From Trueperaceae bacterium (GTDB lineage Bacteria; Deinococcota; Deinococci; Deinococcales; Trueperaceae): a stretch of 40,581 nt of DNA. A program made the position numbers and the translations under genes. Where the stretch lies: contig JAABTL010000024.1 of assembly GCA_011389865.1 (NCBI GenBank), forward strand, positions 1 to 40,581. Direction: 5' to 3'. Position 1 is the stretch's first letter; every line of letters begins with the position of its first letter. The notes beneath the pieces are model-generated. The model was not told the DNA's origin. It ran no database searches and saw only the letters and a list, made by a program, of their open reading frames with translations. Shown in pieces: positions 29,076 through 36,824 of the stretch.

Positions 29076-30196
29076 CAAGGGTGGCTCCTGGGGTCGCGGT
29101 CCGGGGTCTCGGGCGGGCGTCGCCGTGCGAGTGGCGACAGGGCCTCGAGCAGCAGTTCGCCGCCGCGCTCGGGGCTGCGGGCGCGGGCGGCCTCGGCGGC
29201 GAGGGCCCGGCGGTCGGGTTCGAGCAGGGCGCGCCAGGCGCCCTCCAGGGCGTTCGGGTCCCCCTGGGGCGCCCACAGGCCGGCGCCGTCGGCGGCGAGG
29301 GCCTCGGCGTTGTGCCGCTGGTGGTCCTCGGCCGAGGTCGGTAGGGGGACCACCACGAGGGGCACCCCGTGGAAGGCCGCGTCGGCCAGGGTACCGAAGC
29401 CGCCGCGGGTGATGGCCAGGTCGGCGGCGGAGAAGGCGGTCGCCGCGTCGACGAAGCCGGCCAGCAGCGTCCGTGGACGCGCGCCCCAGTGCCCTCGGAC
29501 CGCCTCGAGCCAGCGTTCGCCCGTCTGCTGCAGCAGCCACAGGTCGGGGTGGTCCGCCTGCACGCGCTCGGCGACGACGGGCACCGTCTCGTTGAGGTAG
29601 ACCGATCCCTGCGAGCCGCCCAGCACCAGCGTCAGCGTCGCGTCCGGCGGCACGCCGAGCGCCGCGCGCGCCTCGTCGCGCGGCACGCGCCGCCCGCGCA
29701 CGGGGAGCGGGACGAGGGCCGTGGCGGCGTGCGGGAGGCGCGCCCCGGTGACGGCCTGCGTGAGCACCACGAGGCGGGCATGACGGGCGAACGCTCGCGT
29801 CACCAGTCCGGGCACCGCGTTGGTCTCGTGCAGCGCGTAGGGCGTGCGGGTGAGCCGGGCCGCGGCCACGCCGGGGAGGCTGGCGAAGCCGCCGAAGCCG
29901 ACGAGCAGGTCGGGCCGGGCGCGGCGCAGCAGCGCCGTGGCCTGAGCGATCCCCAGGAGCGCGCGCGCGAGCGCGGCCGGCGAGGGCCGCTCGCGGTCGA
30001 GCTTGCCGACCGCGACGCCGTGGAACGCCACCCCCGCCTCTCGCGCCCAGCGCGCCTCGGGGCCATCGGCGCCCCCGATGAGGGTGACGGACCAGCCGTC
30101 GTCGCGCGCCTCGGCCGCCAGGGCCAGGGCGGGGAAGACGTGCCCCCCGGTGCCGCCGGTGGCGAGCCACAGCGTGGGGGCGGCGGGTGGGGTCAC
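29075..30196 (-). CDS. murG: UDP-GlcNAc:lipid I transferase MurG
   Basis: A 373-residue GT-B glycosyltransferase that makes lipid II at the inner face of the membrane. Motifs are ATGGTGGHVFPALALAAE at the N-terminus, GFGGFASLPG near 100, LHETNAVPGL near 122, and the C-domain LGGSQGSVYLN and TRGGFGTLADAAFHGVPLVVVPLPTSAEDHQ. The start is GTG 30196, overlapping the ftsW stop by four bases (GTGA). The last 20 residues are arginine/proline-rich and probably unstructured. Confidence 0.95.
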   Translation of the reverse strand: MTPPAAPTLWLATGGTGGHVFPALALAAEARDDGWSVTLIGGADGPEARWAREAGVAFHGVAVGKLDRERPSPAALARALLGIAQATALLRRARPDLLVGFGGFASLPGVAAARLTRTPYALHETNAVPGLVTRAFARHARLVVLTQAVTGARLPHAATALVPLPVRGRRVPRDEARAALGVPPDATLTLVLGGSQGSVYLNETVPVVAERVQADHPDLWLLQQTGERWLEAVRGHWGARPRTLLAGFVDAATAFSAADLAITRGGFGTLADAAFHGVPLVVVPLPTSAEDHQRHNAEALAADGAGLWAPQGDPNALEGAWRALLEPDRRALAAEAARARSPERGGELLLEALSPLARRRPPETPDRDPRSHP

Positions 30197-31245
30197 AGCG
30201 GGGCCCCCTGGGCGCGCGCCTCGCGGAAGGCGGCATGCACGAAGCCCAGCGCGACGGCCACCGACAGCGTCGAGTTGAGGCCGAAGCTGACGAGCGGCAG
30301 CGGCACGCCGGTGACGGGCAGCAGGCCGGCGGCGACCAGCAGGTTCAGCGACGCCTGCCCGCCGACGTAGAGGCCGGCGCCCGCCGCCAGCAGCGCGCCC
30401 GGGCCGCGGGCGGCGGCGGCGATGCGGAAGACGCGACCGACCAGCAGCACGAACGCGATGACCAACACCGAGATGCCGACGAGGCCGAGGCTCTGGCCCA
30501 CGGCCACGGCCACCATGTCGGTGTCGGCCTCCGGTACCCGCACCGGTCGTCCGGGGCCGATGCCCAGCACGCCAGCGGCCTGCAGGGCCGCGCGAGCGCG
30601 GTCGGCCTGGTAGCCGGCGCCGAGGACGTCGGCCTCCCCGCGCAGCATGTCGCGGAAGCCGAGCAGGCGGTCGCCGAGGTAGCCGAACTGCGCGAGGTAG
30701 GGCGCGCCCACCACCACGGCGATGACCGCGGCAGCGGTGCCGATGGCGAGCAGGCGCTGCAGGCTGGTGCCGGCGGCGACCATGATCGCGAAGGCGAGCG
30801 CGAAGAGGAACAGGGCCGTGGAGACGTTGGGTTGCGCGACGATGAGTCCCGCGGCGACACCCACGACGAGCATGGGGCGCCAGATGTGCCAGTCGCCGAG
30901 GTGGTTGTGGAAGAAGGCGGCGAGGTAGGCGATGACGACGACCTTCATCAGCTCGGAGGGCTGCAGCGTCACCGGGCCCACCGCCAGCCAGCGACGCGCC
31001 TGCAGGCCCTCGGGCGAGATGCCGGTGGCGAGCACCAGCACGAGCAGCCCCAGCGTCACGAAGTACGCCAGCGGCGCCAGGCGCACGACCACCCGGCTCG
31101 GGATGCGCCCCACGAGCAGCACGATCGCCACCCCGCCCACGGCGCGCAGCGCTTGCTCGAGCGCCGCCTCGGGGGCCGCCGCCGCGACGCCCAGGACCCC
31201 GAGCGCGGAGAGCAGGACCTGCAGCGTCAGGAGGAGGGGGTCCAC
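30193..31245 (-). CDS. ftsW: SEDS glycosyltransferase FtsW
   Basis: A 350-residue polytopic SEDS-family protein that polymerises septal glycan strands together with FtsI. Family features are LQPSELMKVVVIAYLAAFF, GPGRPVRVPEADTDMVAVAVGQSLGLVG and the late LLPVTGVPLPLVSFGLNST. The usual SYGGSS is SFGLNS here, and the glutamate common in the fourth loop (GEELG) is replaced (GQSLG). The GTG start at 31245 lies inside murD, giving a 17-base overlap beyond the murD stop, with GAGGGGGTGAC upstream. It could be a RodA paralogue, but the dcw position favours FtsW. Confidence 0.87.
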   Translation of the reverse strand: MDPLLLTLQVLLSALGVLGVAAAAPEAALEQALRAVGGVAIVLLVGRIPSRVVVRLAPLAYFVTLGLLVLVLATGISPEGLQARRWLAVGPVTLQPSELMKVVVIAYLAAFFHNHLGDWHIWRPMLVVGVAAGLIVAQPNVSTALFLFALAFAIMVAAGTSLQRLLAIGTAAAVIAVVVGAPYLAQFGYLGDRLLGFRDMLRGEADVLGAGYQADRARAALQAAGVLGIGPGRPVRVPEADTDMVAVAVGQSLGLVGISVLVIAFVLLVGRVFRIAAAARGPGALLAAGAGLYVGGQASLNLLVAAGLLPVTGVPLPLVSFGLNSTLSVAVALGFVHAAFREARAQGAPL

Positions 31246-32621
31246 GTCACCCCCTCGTCGGCGACGGCGTCGCGCGCGAGCTCGGCGACGGCCGCGCGGA
31301 AGGCGGCCGCGCGCTCGACGTAGTCGCGGAACTGGTCGAAGGAGGCTGCCAGCGGCGCGAGCAGCACCGCGCCGCGGCCGTCGTGGTGGTCGCGCAACTC
31401 GCGCCAGCCGCGGCGGACGGCGGCGAGCAGGGCCGTCTGGCCGTTCGTTTCGGCGATCACCTCCGCGGGCGCGTAGCGGGCGGCCGCCGCCGCGTACGCC
31501 TGGCCGCTGGCGCCGACGGCGAGCGTCAGCGCGACCCGCTCGCGCAGCAGTGGGCCGAGCGCGTCGACGTCCGCCCCCTTGTCCACGCCGCCGGCGATCC
31601 ACACCAGTGGCGCGGGCGTGGAGCGCAGCGCCGCCTCGACCGCGAGGGGGCGCGTGGCGATCGAATCCTCGATGAAGCGCACGCCGCCCAGGCGGCCGAC
31701 CTCGGCGTAACGGCCCGGCAGGCCGGCGAAGGCCCCGAGCGCGCGTGCGATCGCCTCGCGCGACGCGCCTGCCGCGTCGAGCGCCAGGGCGGTCGCCAGG
31801 GCGTTGGCGACCTGGTGCTCGCCGACGATGCGCAGCTCGTCCACGCCCATCAGCGGGGCGCCGTCGAGCCACAGCAGGCCGCTGCTCCGCTCTAGGAAGG
31901 CGTCGCCCCGCGCGGCGAGCGAGAAGCGGCGCACGCGCGCGGGGCTGTCGTCGAGCCAGGCGGCCACGAGCGGGTCGTCGGCGTTGCCGACGAGCGTCTG
32001 CTGCGGGCCGAGTTCGCGCAGCAGCGCGCGCTTCGCCGCGTGGTAGGCGGCCACGGTGCCGTGACGGTCGAGGTGGTCGACACCGAGGTTGAGGACGACC
32101 GCGACGTCCGGCCGCAGCCCGGGGGCACGCTCGAGTTGGAAGCTGGAGAGCTCGATGACCAGCGTCGCCTCGGGGCGCGCGACGGCGGCCAGGGCAGGCA
32201 CGATGTTGCCGCCCGCGACGGCGTCGAAGCCGGCACCAAGCAACCCGTCCGTGATCCAGCGGGTGACCGTGCCCTTGCCGGCCGTACCGGTGACGCCGAT
32301 ACAGCGAGCGGGGGTGCCACGCAGGACCCAGACGACCTCGCCGATCGTCTCGATGCCGGCGGCGCGCAGCCGCGCGAGGTCGGGGTGGTCGATCGGGACA
32401 CCGGGCGCCGCGACGCAGGTGCGCGGCGTTGGGTCGCGCGCGAGCGCCTCGGCGACGTCGGCCACCCGTTCGGCGCCGGCCGCGAGCGCGGCGGCGACGT
32501 CGGGCCCCTCCGCGCGCTGCTCGTAGAAGAGGACGGGGGTGCCGTGGCGCCGGGCCCGCGCCACGACCGCGCCGCCGCTGCGGCCTAGGCCGTAGACCAG
32601 CAGGGGCGCGACCGGGTTCAC
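31227..32621 (-). CDS. murD: UDP-MurNAc-L-alanine-D-glutamate ligase MurD (divergent)
   Basis: A 464-residue Mur ligase. VYGLGRSGGAVV lies at the N-terminus, and LSSFQLER, NLGVDHLDRHGT, a candidate carbamylated lysine in YHAAKRALL, and LVWIAGGVDKGADV are present. The ATP loop is TGTAGKGTVT (Lys116, Gly117): the usual Asn before GK is Ala, and the Ser/Thr after Lys is Gly. The DSKATN motif reads DSIATR. It is therefore recognisable but diverged at several conserved positions. GTG 32621 overlaps the mraY stop by four bases. Only the gene order separates it from other Mur ligases with full confidence. Confidence 0.9.
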   Translation of the reverse strand: MNPVAPLLVYGLGRSGGAVVARARRHGTPVLFYEQRAEGPDVAAALAAGAERVADVAEALARDPTPRTCVAAPGVPIDHPDLARLRAAGIETIGEVVWVLRGTPARCIGVTGTAGKGTVTRWITDGLLGAGFDAVAGGNIVPALAAVARPEATLVIELSSFQLERAPGLRPDVAVVLNLGVDHLDRHGTVAAYHAAKRALLRELGPQQTLVGNADDPLVAAWLDDSPARVRRFSLAARGDAFLERSSGLLWLDGAPLMGVDELRIVGEHQVANALATALALDAAGASREAIARALGAFAGLPGRYAEVGRLGGVRFIEDSIATRPLAVEAALRSTPAPLVWIAGGVDKGADVDALGPLLRERVALTLAVGASGQAYAAAAARYAPAEVIAETNGQTALLAAVRRGWRELRDHHDGRGAVLLAPLAASFDQFRDYVERAAAFRAAVAELARDAVADEGVTWTPSS

Positions 32622-33565
32622 GCCGTCGGGCCCGCCCCGAGGGCGACCGCGAGCGCGACGAGGACGCCCGTCACCAGCCAGAAGCGGAGCACGATGCGCG
32701 ATTCGGGCCAGCCGGAGAGCTCGAGGTGGTGGTGGAAGGGGGCCATGCGCAGCAGCCGCTTGCCGCCGGTCGCGCGGAAGTAGGCCACCTGGACGATGAC
32801 CGACACGACCTCGAGGACCGGCAGCAGGGCTAGGAGCGGCAGCCACCAGACGGTGCCGCCGAGGATGGCGAGGCCGGCGACCGCGGCGCCGAGGCCCTCG
32901 GCGCCGACGCCGCCCATGAAGACCCGGGCGGGGTGGGCGTTGTACCAGAGGAAGCCGAGCAGCGCGCCGAACAGCGCGGCCGCCATGGGGTTCCCGAGGA
33001 AGAGCAGCAAGACGATCGCGGTGGTGCCGGCCGCCAGGCCGTCGAGCCCGTCGGTGAAGTTGAAGGCGTTAACGCTGCCGACGATGACGAAGGCGAGGAA
33101 GGGCACGTCGAGCCAGGCGATGCCGAGGGGCCCGTGGCCGCCCTGGACGGCGTAGGCGGCGAACGCGAGGGCGTAGGTCGTCTGGCCGAGCAGGCGCCAG
33201 CGGGCGAAGAGCCCGGTGGCGGCGCTGACCGAGGAGGCGTCCTCGCCCAACCGGGTCGCGCGTTTGCGCGCCAGGGCGACCGCGTCGTCGCCGAGGCCGA
33301 GAAGCGCGGCGGCGAGCAGCAGCAGGCCGAGCGCCAGGAGGTCGCCGTCGCGTGGACCGGTCGCCCAGGCCGCGGCGAGCGCCACGAGCACGAACGCGGC
33401 GCCGCCCATCGTCGGCGTGCCGTGCTTGGGCCGGTGGCTCTCGGGTCCGTCGCTGCGGACCACCTTGCCCCAGCCGACGCGGTGGGCGAGCTGGATGAAG
33501 GCGCCGGTCGCCAGCAGCCCGAGGACGGCGGAGGCGGCGATCAGGGCGGCAGTCGTCGCGGTCAT
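32618..33565 (-). CDS. mraY: Phospho-MurNAc-pentapeptide translocase MraY (catalytic-Asp variant)
   Basis: A 315-residue membrane enzyme that joins the MurNAc-pentapeptide to undecaprenyl phosphate (lipid I). Present motifs are KHGTPTMGG near 48, Asp93-Asp94 (GLGDDAVAL), NAFNFTDGLDGLAAG near 167-180, and the late APFHHHLELSGWPE with His278-280. The segment that normally reads MGDxGS reads MGGVGAEGLG, with Gly219 where E. coli has Asp267, considered essential. The codon is GGC, one base from GAC. About ten membrane helices fit the family. ATG 33565 overlaps the murF stop (ATGA), with GAGGAG upstream. Confidence 0.92.
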   Translation of the reverse strand: MTATTAALIAASAVLGLLATGAFIQLAHRVGWGKVVRSDGPESHRPKHGTPTMGGAAFVLVALAAAWATGPRDGDLLALGLLLLAAALLGLGDDAVALARKRATRLGEDASSVSAATGLFARWRLLGQTTYALAFAAYAVQGGHGPLGIAWLDVPFLAFVIVGSVNAFNFTDGLDGLAAGTTAIVLLLFLGNPMAAALFGALLGFLWYNAHPARVFMGGVGAEGLGAAVAGLAILGGTVWWLPLLALLPVLEVVSVIVQVAYFRATGGKRLLRMAPFHHHLELSGWPESRIVLRFWLVTGVLVALAVALGAGPTA

Positions 33566-34977
33566 GGCAACTCCTCTCGCTGCGGTTGTGCCGTTCGTGC
33601 CGGGGGTGGCGCCTGAGACGTCCGCAGGGCCGCGACGACGGCCTCGAGGCCGATCCCGCGCGAGCCCTTGACGAGCAGCGTTCCGTGCCGTGGCAGGTCG
33701 TCCACGGCCGCGGCGGCCGCCCGCGCGTCCGCGAAGTGGCGCGCCACGCCGCAGGTCTCCGCGATCGCGGTGGCGGCCGCGCCGACCGTCCACACGAGGT
33801 CCGCGCCGTGCTCGGCGACACGTCGACCGACCTCGCGATGGAGGTCGGCCGACGCGTCGCCGAGCTCGAGCATCGAGCCCATCACCAGCGCGTGCGGCCG
33901 CGGCGCGCGCGCGAGGACCTCGAGTGCGGCCGCCACCGAGGCCGGGTTGGCGTTGTAGGTGTCGTCGAGGACCCGCAGGCCACCGAGCGCGAGCGGGGTG
34001 AGGCGCCCGGCCTCGACGCGGGCGCGCTCGATGCGGTCGGCGGCCACGCGCGCCGGCACCCCGAGGTCGACGGCGACGAGGAGCGCCGCCAGCGCGTTCT
34101 CGGCGAAGGCGCGCCCGGCGCCGGGGAGCGCCAGGTCGACGGCGTCGCCGCCGAGGGTGGTCCGCAGTCGCTCGCCGTCGGCAACGAGGACGTGGCGGCC
34201 GGTGGTGGGCTCGTCAGCGGCCCCGCCGAGGGCGTCGGCGCCGACCACGGCAGGGTCGCCGCCGTCGGCGTCGACCCGGTAGCGGCGCACGCCTGCGCGC
34301 AGGTCCTCCGGCAGCCGCCGCCAGGCGGTCTCGGAGGCATAGCGGCCGGACGTCGCCGCGCGCAGCAGCACGCCCTTCTCGCGGGCGACGCCGGCGAGGT
34401 CGCCGAGTCCCTGCAGGTGTGCGGGGGCGACCAGCGTGAGGATGCCGTGGGTCGGTCGCACCAGCTCGGTGAGGAGCGCCATGTCGCCCCTGCGGTCCAC
34501 GCCGAGTTCGAGGACGAGTGGGCGCCCGCCGTCGCCGGCGAGCCACAGGTCGACGAGCACCGTGGCGAGGGCGTGGGGCGTGTTGAGGTTGCCGGGCGAG
34601 GCGGCGGCGTCGAGGGCGGCGGCGAGCAGCCCCTTGGTGGTCGTCTTGCCGGCGCTCCCGGTGATCCCGACGAGCGGCCCGGAGCGGTCGGCGCGGGCGG
34701 CTCGGCCCAAGGCGAGCAGCGCTGCGCCGGCGTCGTCCACCAGGACGGCACCGGGGTGCGGCCGATCGCTGACGACGAAGGCGGCACCGCGCGCGAGGGC
34801 GTCGTCGGCGAAGCGCACGCCGTGGGTCGCGGCGCCTTGGAGCGCGAAGAAGGCGTCGCCGGGACGTACGCGGTCGCTGTGGAAACGCACGCCGGTCGCC
34901 GGCGTGAACCTCGCGTCCGGGACGTCGAGCAGGTGGGCGCCGAGCGTGCGTTGCAGGGTCGCGAGGTCGAGGGTCAT
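33562..34977 (-). CDS. murF: UDP-MurNAc-tripeptide-D-alanyl-D-alanine ligase MurF
   Basis: A 471-residue Mur ligase adding D-Ala-D-Ala. The N-terminal part has VRFHSDRVRPGDAFFALQG, the ATP loop is GITGSAGKTTTKGLL (Ala where Asn is usual), and the C-terminal part has VLDDTYNANPASVAAAL and LVKGSRGIGLE. Start ATG 34977 follows GGAAGG; an in-frame start 45 bases upstream lacks a ribosome site. In this cluster murF directly follows ftsI, without murE between. Confidence 0.94.
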   Translation of the reverse strand: MTLDLATLQRTLGAHLLDVPDARFTPATGVRFHSDRVRPGDAFFALQGAATHGVRFADDALARGAAFVVSDRPHPGAVLVDDAGAALLALGRAARADRSGPLVGITGSAGKTTTKGLLAAALDAAASPGNLNTPHALATVLVDLWLAGDGGRPLVLELGVDRRGDMALLTELVRPTHGILTLVAPAHLQGLGDLAGVAREKGVLLRAATSGRYASETAWRRLPEDLRAGVRRYRVDADGGDPAVVGADALGGAADEPTTGRHVLVADGERLRTTLGGDAVDLALPGAGRAFAENALAALLVAVDLGVPARVAADRIERARVEAGRLTPLALGGLRVLDDTYNANPASVAAALEVLARAPRPHALVMGSMLELGDASADLHREVGRRVAEHGADLVWTVGAAATAIAETCGVARHFADARAAAAAVDDLPRHGTLLVKGSRGIGLEAVVAALRTSQAPPPARTAQPQREELP

Positions 34978-35034
34978 GGCCGCCTTCCAGTGCGGGGCGG
35001 GGGCGCCGACATGGACACCCACATCGCCCTACCG

Positions 35035-35052
35035 TTACACATCTTACACATC
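35035..35052. repeat. Tandem 9-bp repeat in the ftsI-murF gap
   Basis: TTACACATC occurs twice back to back in the 141-base gap between the ftsI stop and the murF ATG, the only sizeable gap between core dcw genes apart from the 52-base ftsA-ftsZ gap. It is an AT-rich patch in very GC-rich DNA. The minus strand reads GATGTGTAAGATGTGTAA, where TAAGAT could serve as a -10. It is a candidate internal promoter or binding site for murF and the genes after it. Confidence 0.45.
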
Positions 35053-35118
35053 ACATGGCTACTCGGTGGCGGAGGGTCCCCGGCGACCCCACGGCGTCGG
35101 GCGCCGGCCCGCGAGCGT

Positions 35119-36507
35119 TCAGCGCACCGCGCCGAGGGCCCAGGCGGGCGCGTCCGGCGCGACGGCCCAATGGGCCACGACCTCGGAGGCGATCTCGCGG
35201 AACAGGGGTGCGGCGACCAGGGTGGACGAGGTCACCGTCGTCGGCTCGTGCACCGTCACGACCATGACGACCTCGGGCCGCTCGGCCGGGAACATGCCGG
35301 CGAACGACACGGCGTAGCGACCCGCGACGTAACCTCCGGCGGCGGCGTCGTAGACGTCGGCCGTGCCGGTCTTGCCGGCGGTGGGCACGCCGGGCACCGC
35401 GCTGCTGCGCAGGCTGCTGGACTCGACCGTGTGCTGCAGCATGCTGCGCACCGCCATCGCGGTCTCCGGGGAGAGCACCCGGTAGGGGTCGGGCGTCCAC
35501 TCGTCCTCGACCAGCCGCGGCGCGACGTAGAGGCCGTCCTGCGCCAGCACCGCGTAGGCCGCCGCGAGCTGCAGGTTGGTGGTGGCGATGCCCTGGCCGA
35601 TCGCGATCGTGGCGTGGTCCTGCGGCACCCAGCGGGCGGGGTCCGTCAGCGAGCCGCGGGCCGTGAAGGCCGAGCGCATCGCCAGTTCCTGGCCGAAGCC
35701 GAAGGCCGCCAGCCAGGCGTGCATCTCCGCGCTCTCGAAGCGGCTGGCGAGGTTGATCGTGCCGCTGTTGCTCGAGTAGCGCAGGACGTCGGGCACCGTG
35801 AGGACCGGGTCATGCTGGGCGACGTCGCGGAAGGTCTTGTGCCCCACGCGCAGGGTCATCGGCGTCTCGACGGTCTCGTCGGGCGCCAGGCGTCCGCTCT
35901 CCAGCAGGCCGGCGACGAGGAAGGGCTTCATCACGCTGCCGGGCTCGTACTGCTGGACGAGCGCCCGGTTGCGCATCGACGCGACGTCGGCCGTGCGCCA
36001 ATCGTTCGGGTCGTAGGTCGGCCAGCTCGCCGCCGCCAGGATGCGGCCGCTGCCGACCTCGAGGACGACGGCCGTGGCCGCGCGGGCCTCGTAGCTGGCG
36101 ACCGCCTCCGCGAGGCGCGATTCGGCGGCCGCCTGCAGCGTCGCGTTCAGCGTCAGGGTGACGTGGTCGCCGGTCTGCAGTCGGGTGTCGAGCGTGTGCT
36201 CGAGGCCCTCCAGGCCGTAGCGGCCGTCGGGTTGGATGGCGCCGCTGAAGCCGACGAGCGATCCGGCCAGCTCGCCTTGGGGGTAGCGGCGCGCGTCGAC
36301 AGGCCCGTCGGCCAGCACCTGACCGTCGGCGGTGACGATCCGGCCGCGAGGGACGGCGTCGACGAGATCGGCGGGCCAGGCGGGCGCGCCACGCTGCTGC
36401 GAGGCGAACCCCCACAGCGCGAAGACCAGCGGCATCACGGCGACGATCGCGATCAGCGCGCCACGGTGCAGGCGGAGTTCTGGCGGGGCGTCGTGTTTCA
36501 CCGCCAT
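35119..36507 (-). CDS. ftsI: Septal peptidoglycan transpeptidase FtsI (class B PBP)
   Basis: A 462-residue class B penicillin-binding protein that cross-links septal peptidoglycan. One membrane segment lies at about residues 17-33. The dimerisation domain is short, and the transpeptidase motifs are S191-VMK194, S245-S246-N247 and K379-T-G. It is about 100 residues shorter than E. coli FtsI and has no PASTA domains. The ATG 36507 lies within the end of ftsL, a ten-base overlap, with GGAGGTG upstream. A longer upstream reading is an ftsL/rsmH shadow. Confidence 0.93.
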   Translation of the reverse strand: MAVKHDAPPELRLHRGALIAIVAVMPLVFALWGFASQQRGAPAWPADLVDAVPRGRIVTADGQVLADGPVDARRYPQGELAGSLVGFSGAIQPDGRYGLEGLEHTLDTRLQTGDHVTLTLNATLQAAAESRLAEAVASYEARAATAVVLEVGSGRILAAASWPTYDPNDWRTADVASMRNRALVQQYEPGSVMKPFLVAGLLESGRLAPDETVETPMTLRVGHKTFRDVAQHDPVLTVPDVLRYSSNSGTINLASRFESAEMHAWLAAFGFGQELAMRSAFTARGSLTDPARWVPQDHATIAIGQGIATTNLQLAAAYAVLAQDGLYVAPRLVEDEWTPDPYRVLSPETAMAVRSMLQHTVESSSLRSSAVPGVPTAGKTGTADVYDAAAGGYVAGRYAVSFAGMFPAERPEVVMVVTVHEPTTVTSSTLVAAPLFREIASEVVAHWAVAPDAPAWALGAVR

Positions 36508-36824
36508 ACCGTCTGCACCTCCAGCCACGGGTTCGGTGGGGTGGGAACGGCGGGTGGGGTGAGGCCCGCCGCGGCCGCCTCGACGTTCGGCGCGTCGGGC
36601 GCGGGCACCATGCCAGCCCGGCGGGCCCAGTTCGTCACGGCCAGGGGCCCGTTGACGCTGGCTGCGGCCGAGCGGGCGGTGGCGAGCGCGACGATCGCCT
36701 GCTCCTTGTCGACGAGCAGGCCCGCTTGGGTGCGGTAGCGCAGTTGTGAGGTGGCGCCCAGGCCGGCGAGCAGCAGCAACGCGGCCACGTAGAGGGCGGC
36801 GGCGTTGCGCGCGAGCGGGCTCAC
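36498..36824 (-). CDS. ftsL: FtsL-like small bitopic division protein
   Basis: A 108-residue protein starting at GTG 36824, overlapping the rsmH stop by four bases (GTGA). One membrane segment (AALYVAALLLLAGLGA, residues 9-24) is followed by a predicted helical stretch (YRTQAGLLVDKEQAIVALATARSAAASV), then a proline-rich C-terminus. Sequence alone does not identify it; size, topology and position between rsmH and ftsI point to FtsL. The coiled-coil part is shorter than usual. Confidence 0.7.
   Translation of the reverse strand: MSPLARNAAALYVAALLLLAGLGATSQLRYRTQAGLLVDKEQAIVALATARSAAASVNGPLAVTNWARRAGMVPAPDAPNVEAAAAGLTPPAVPTPPNPWLEVQTVWR

Noticed and set aside
29076-30236. Upstream extension of the murC frame through murG, giving an 858-codon MurG-MurC fusion-like protein
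   Set aside because: The extension is in a different frame from murG and arginine/proline-rich; the true murC start is ATG 29075 at MNDTDDRDPTAQRVHFMGIGG.
33586-36738. A 1050-codon open frame on the plus strand opposite ftsI, murF and rsmH/ftsL
   Set aside because: It is the mirror of strongly GC3-biased minus-strand genes, has Asp/Arg/Val/Gly-rich low-complexity content, no domain motif, and overlaps genes with clear catalytic motifs.
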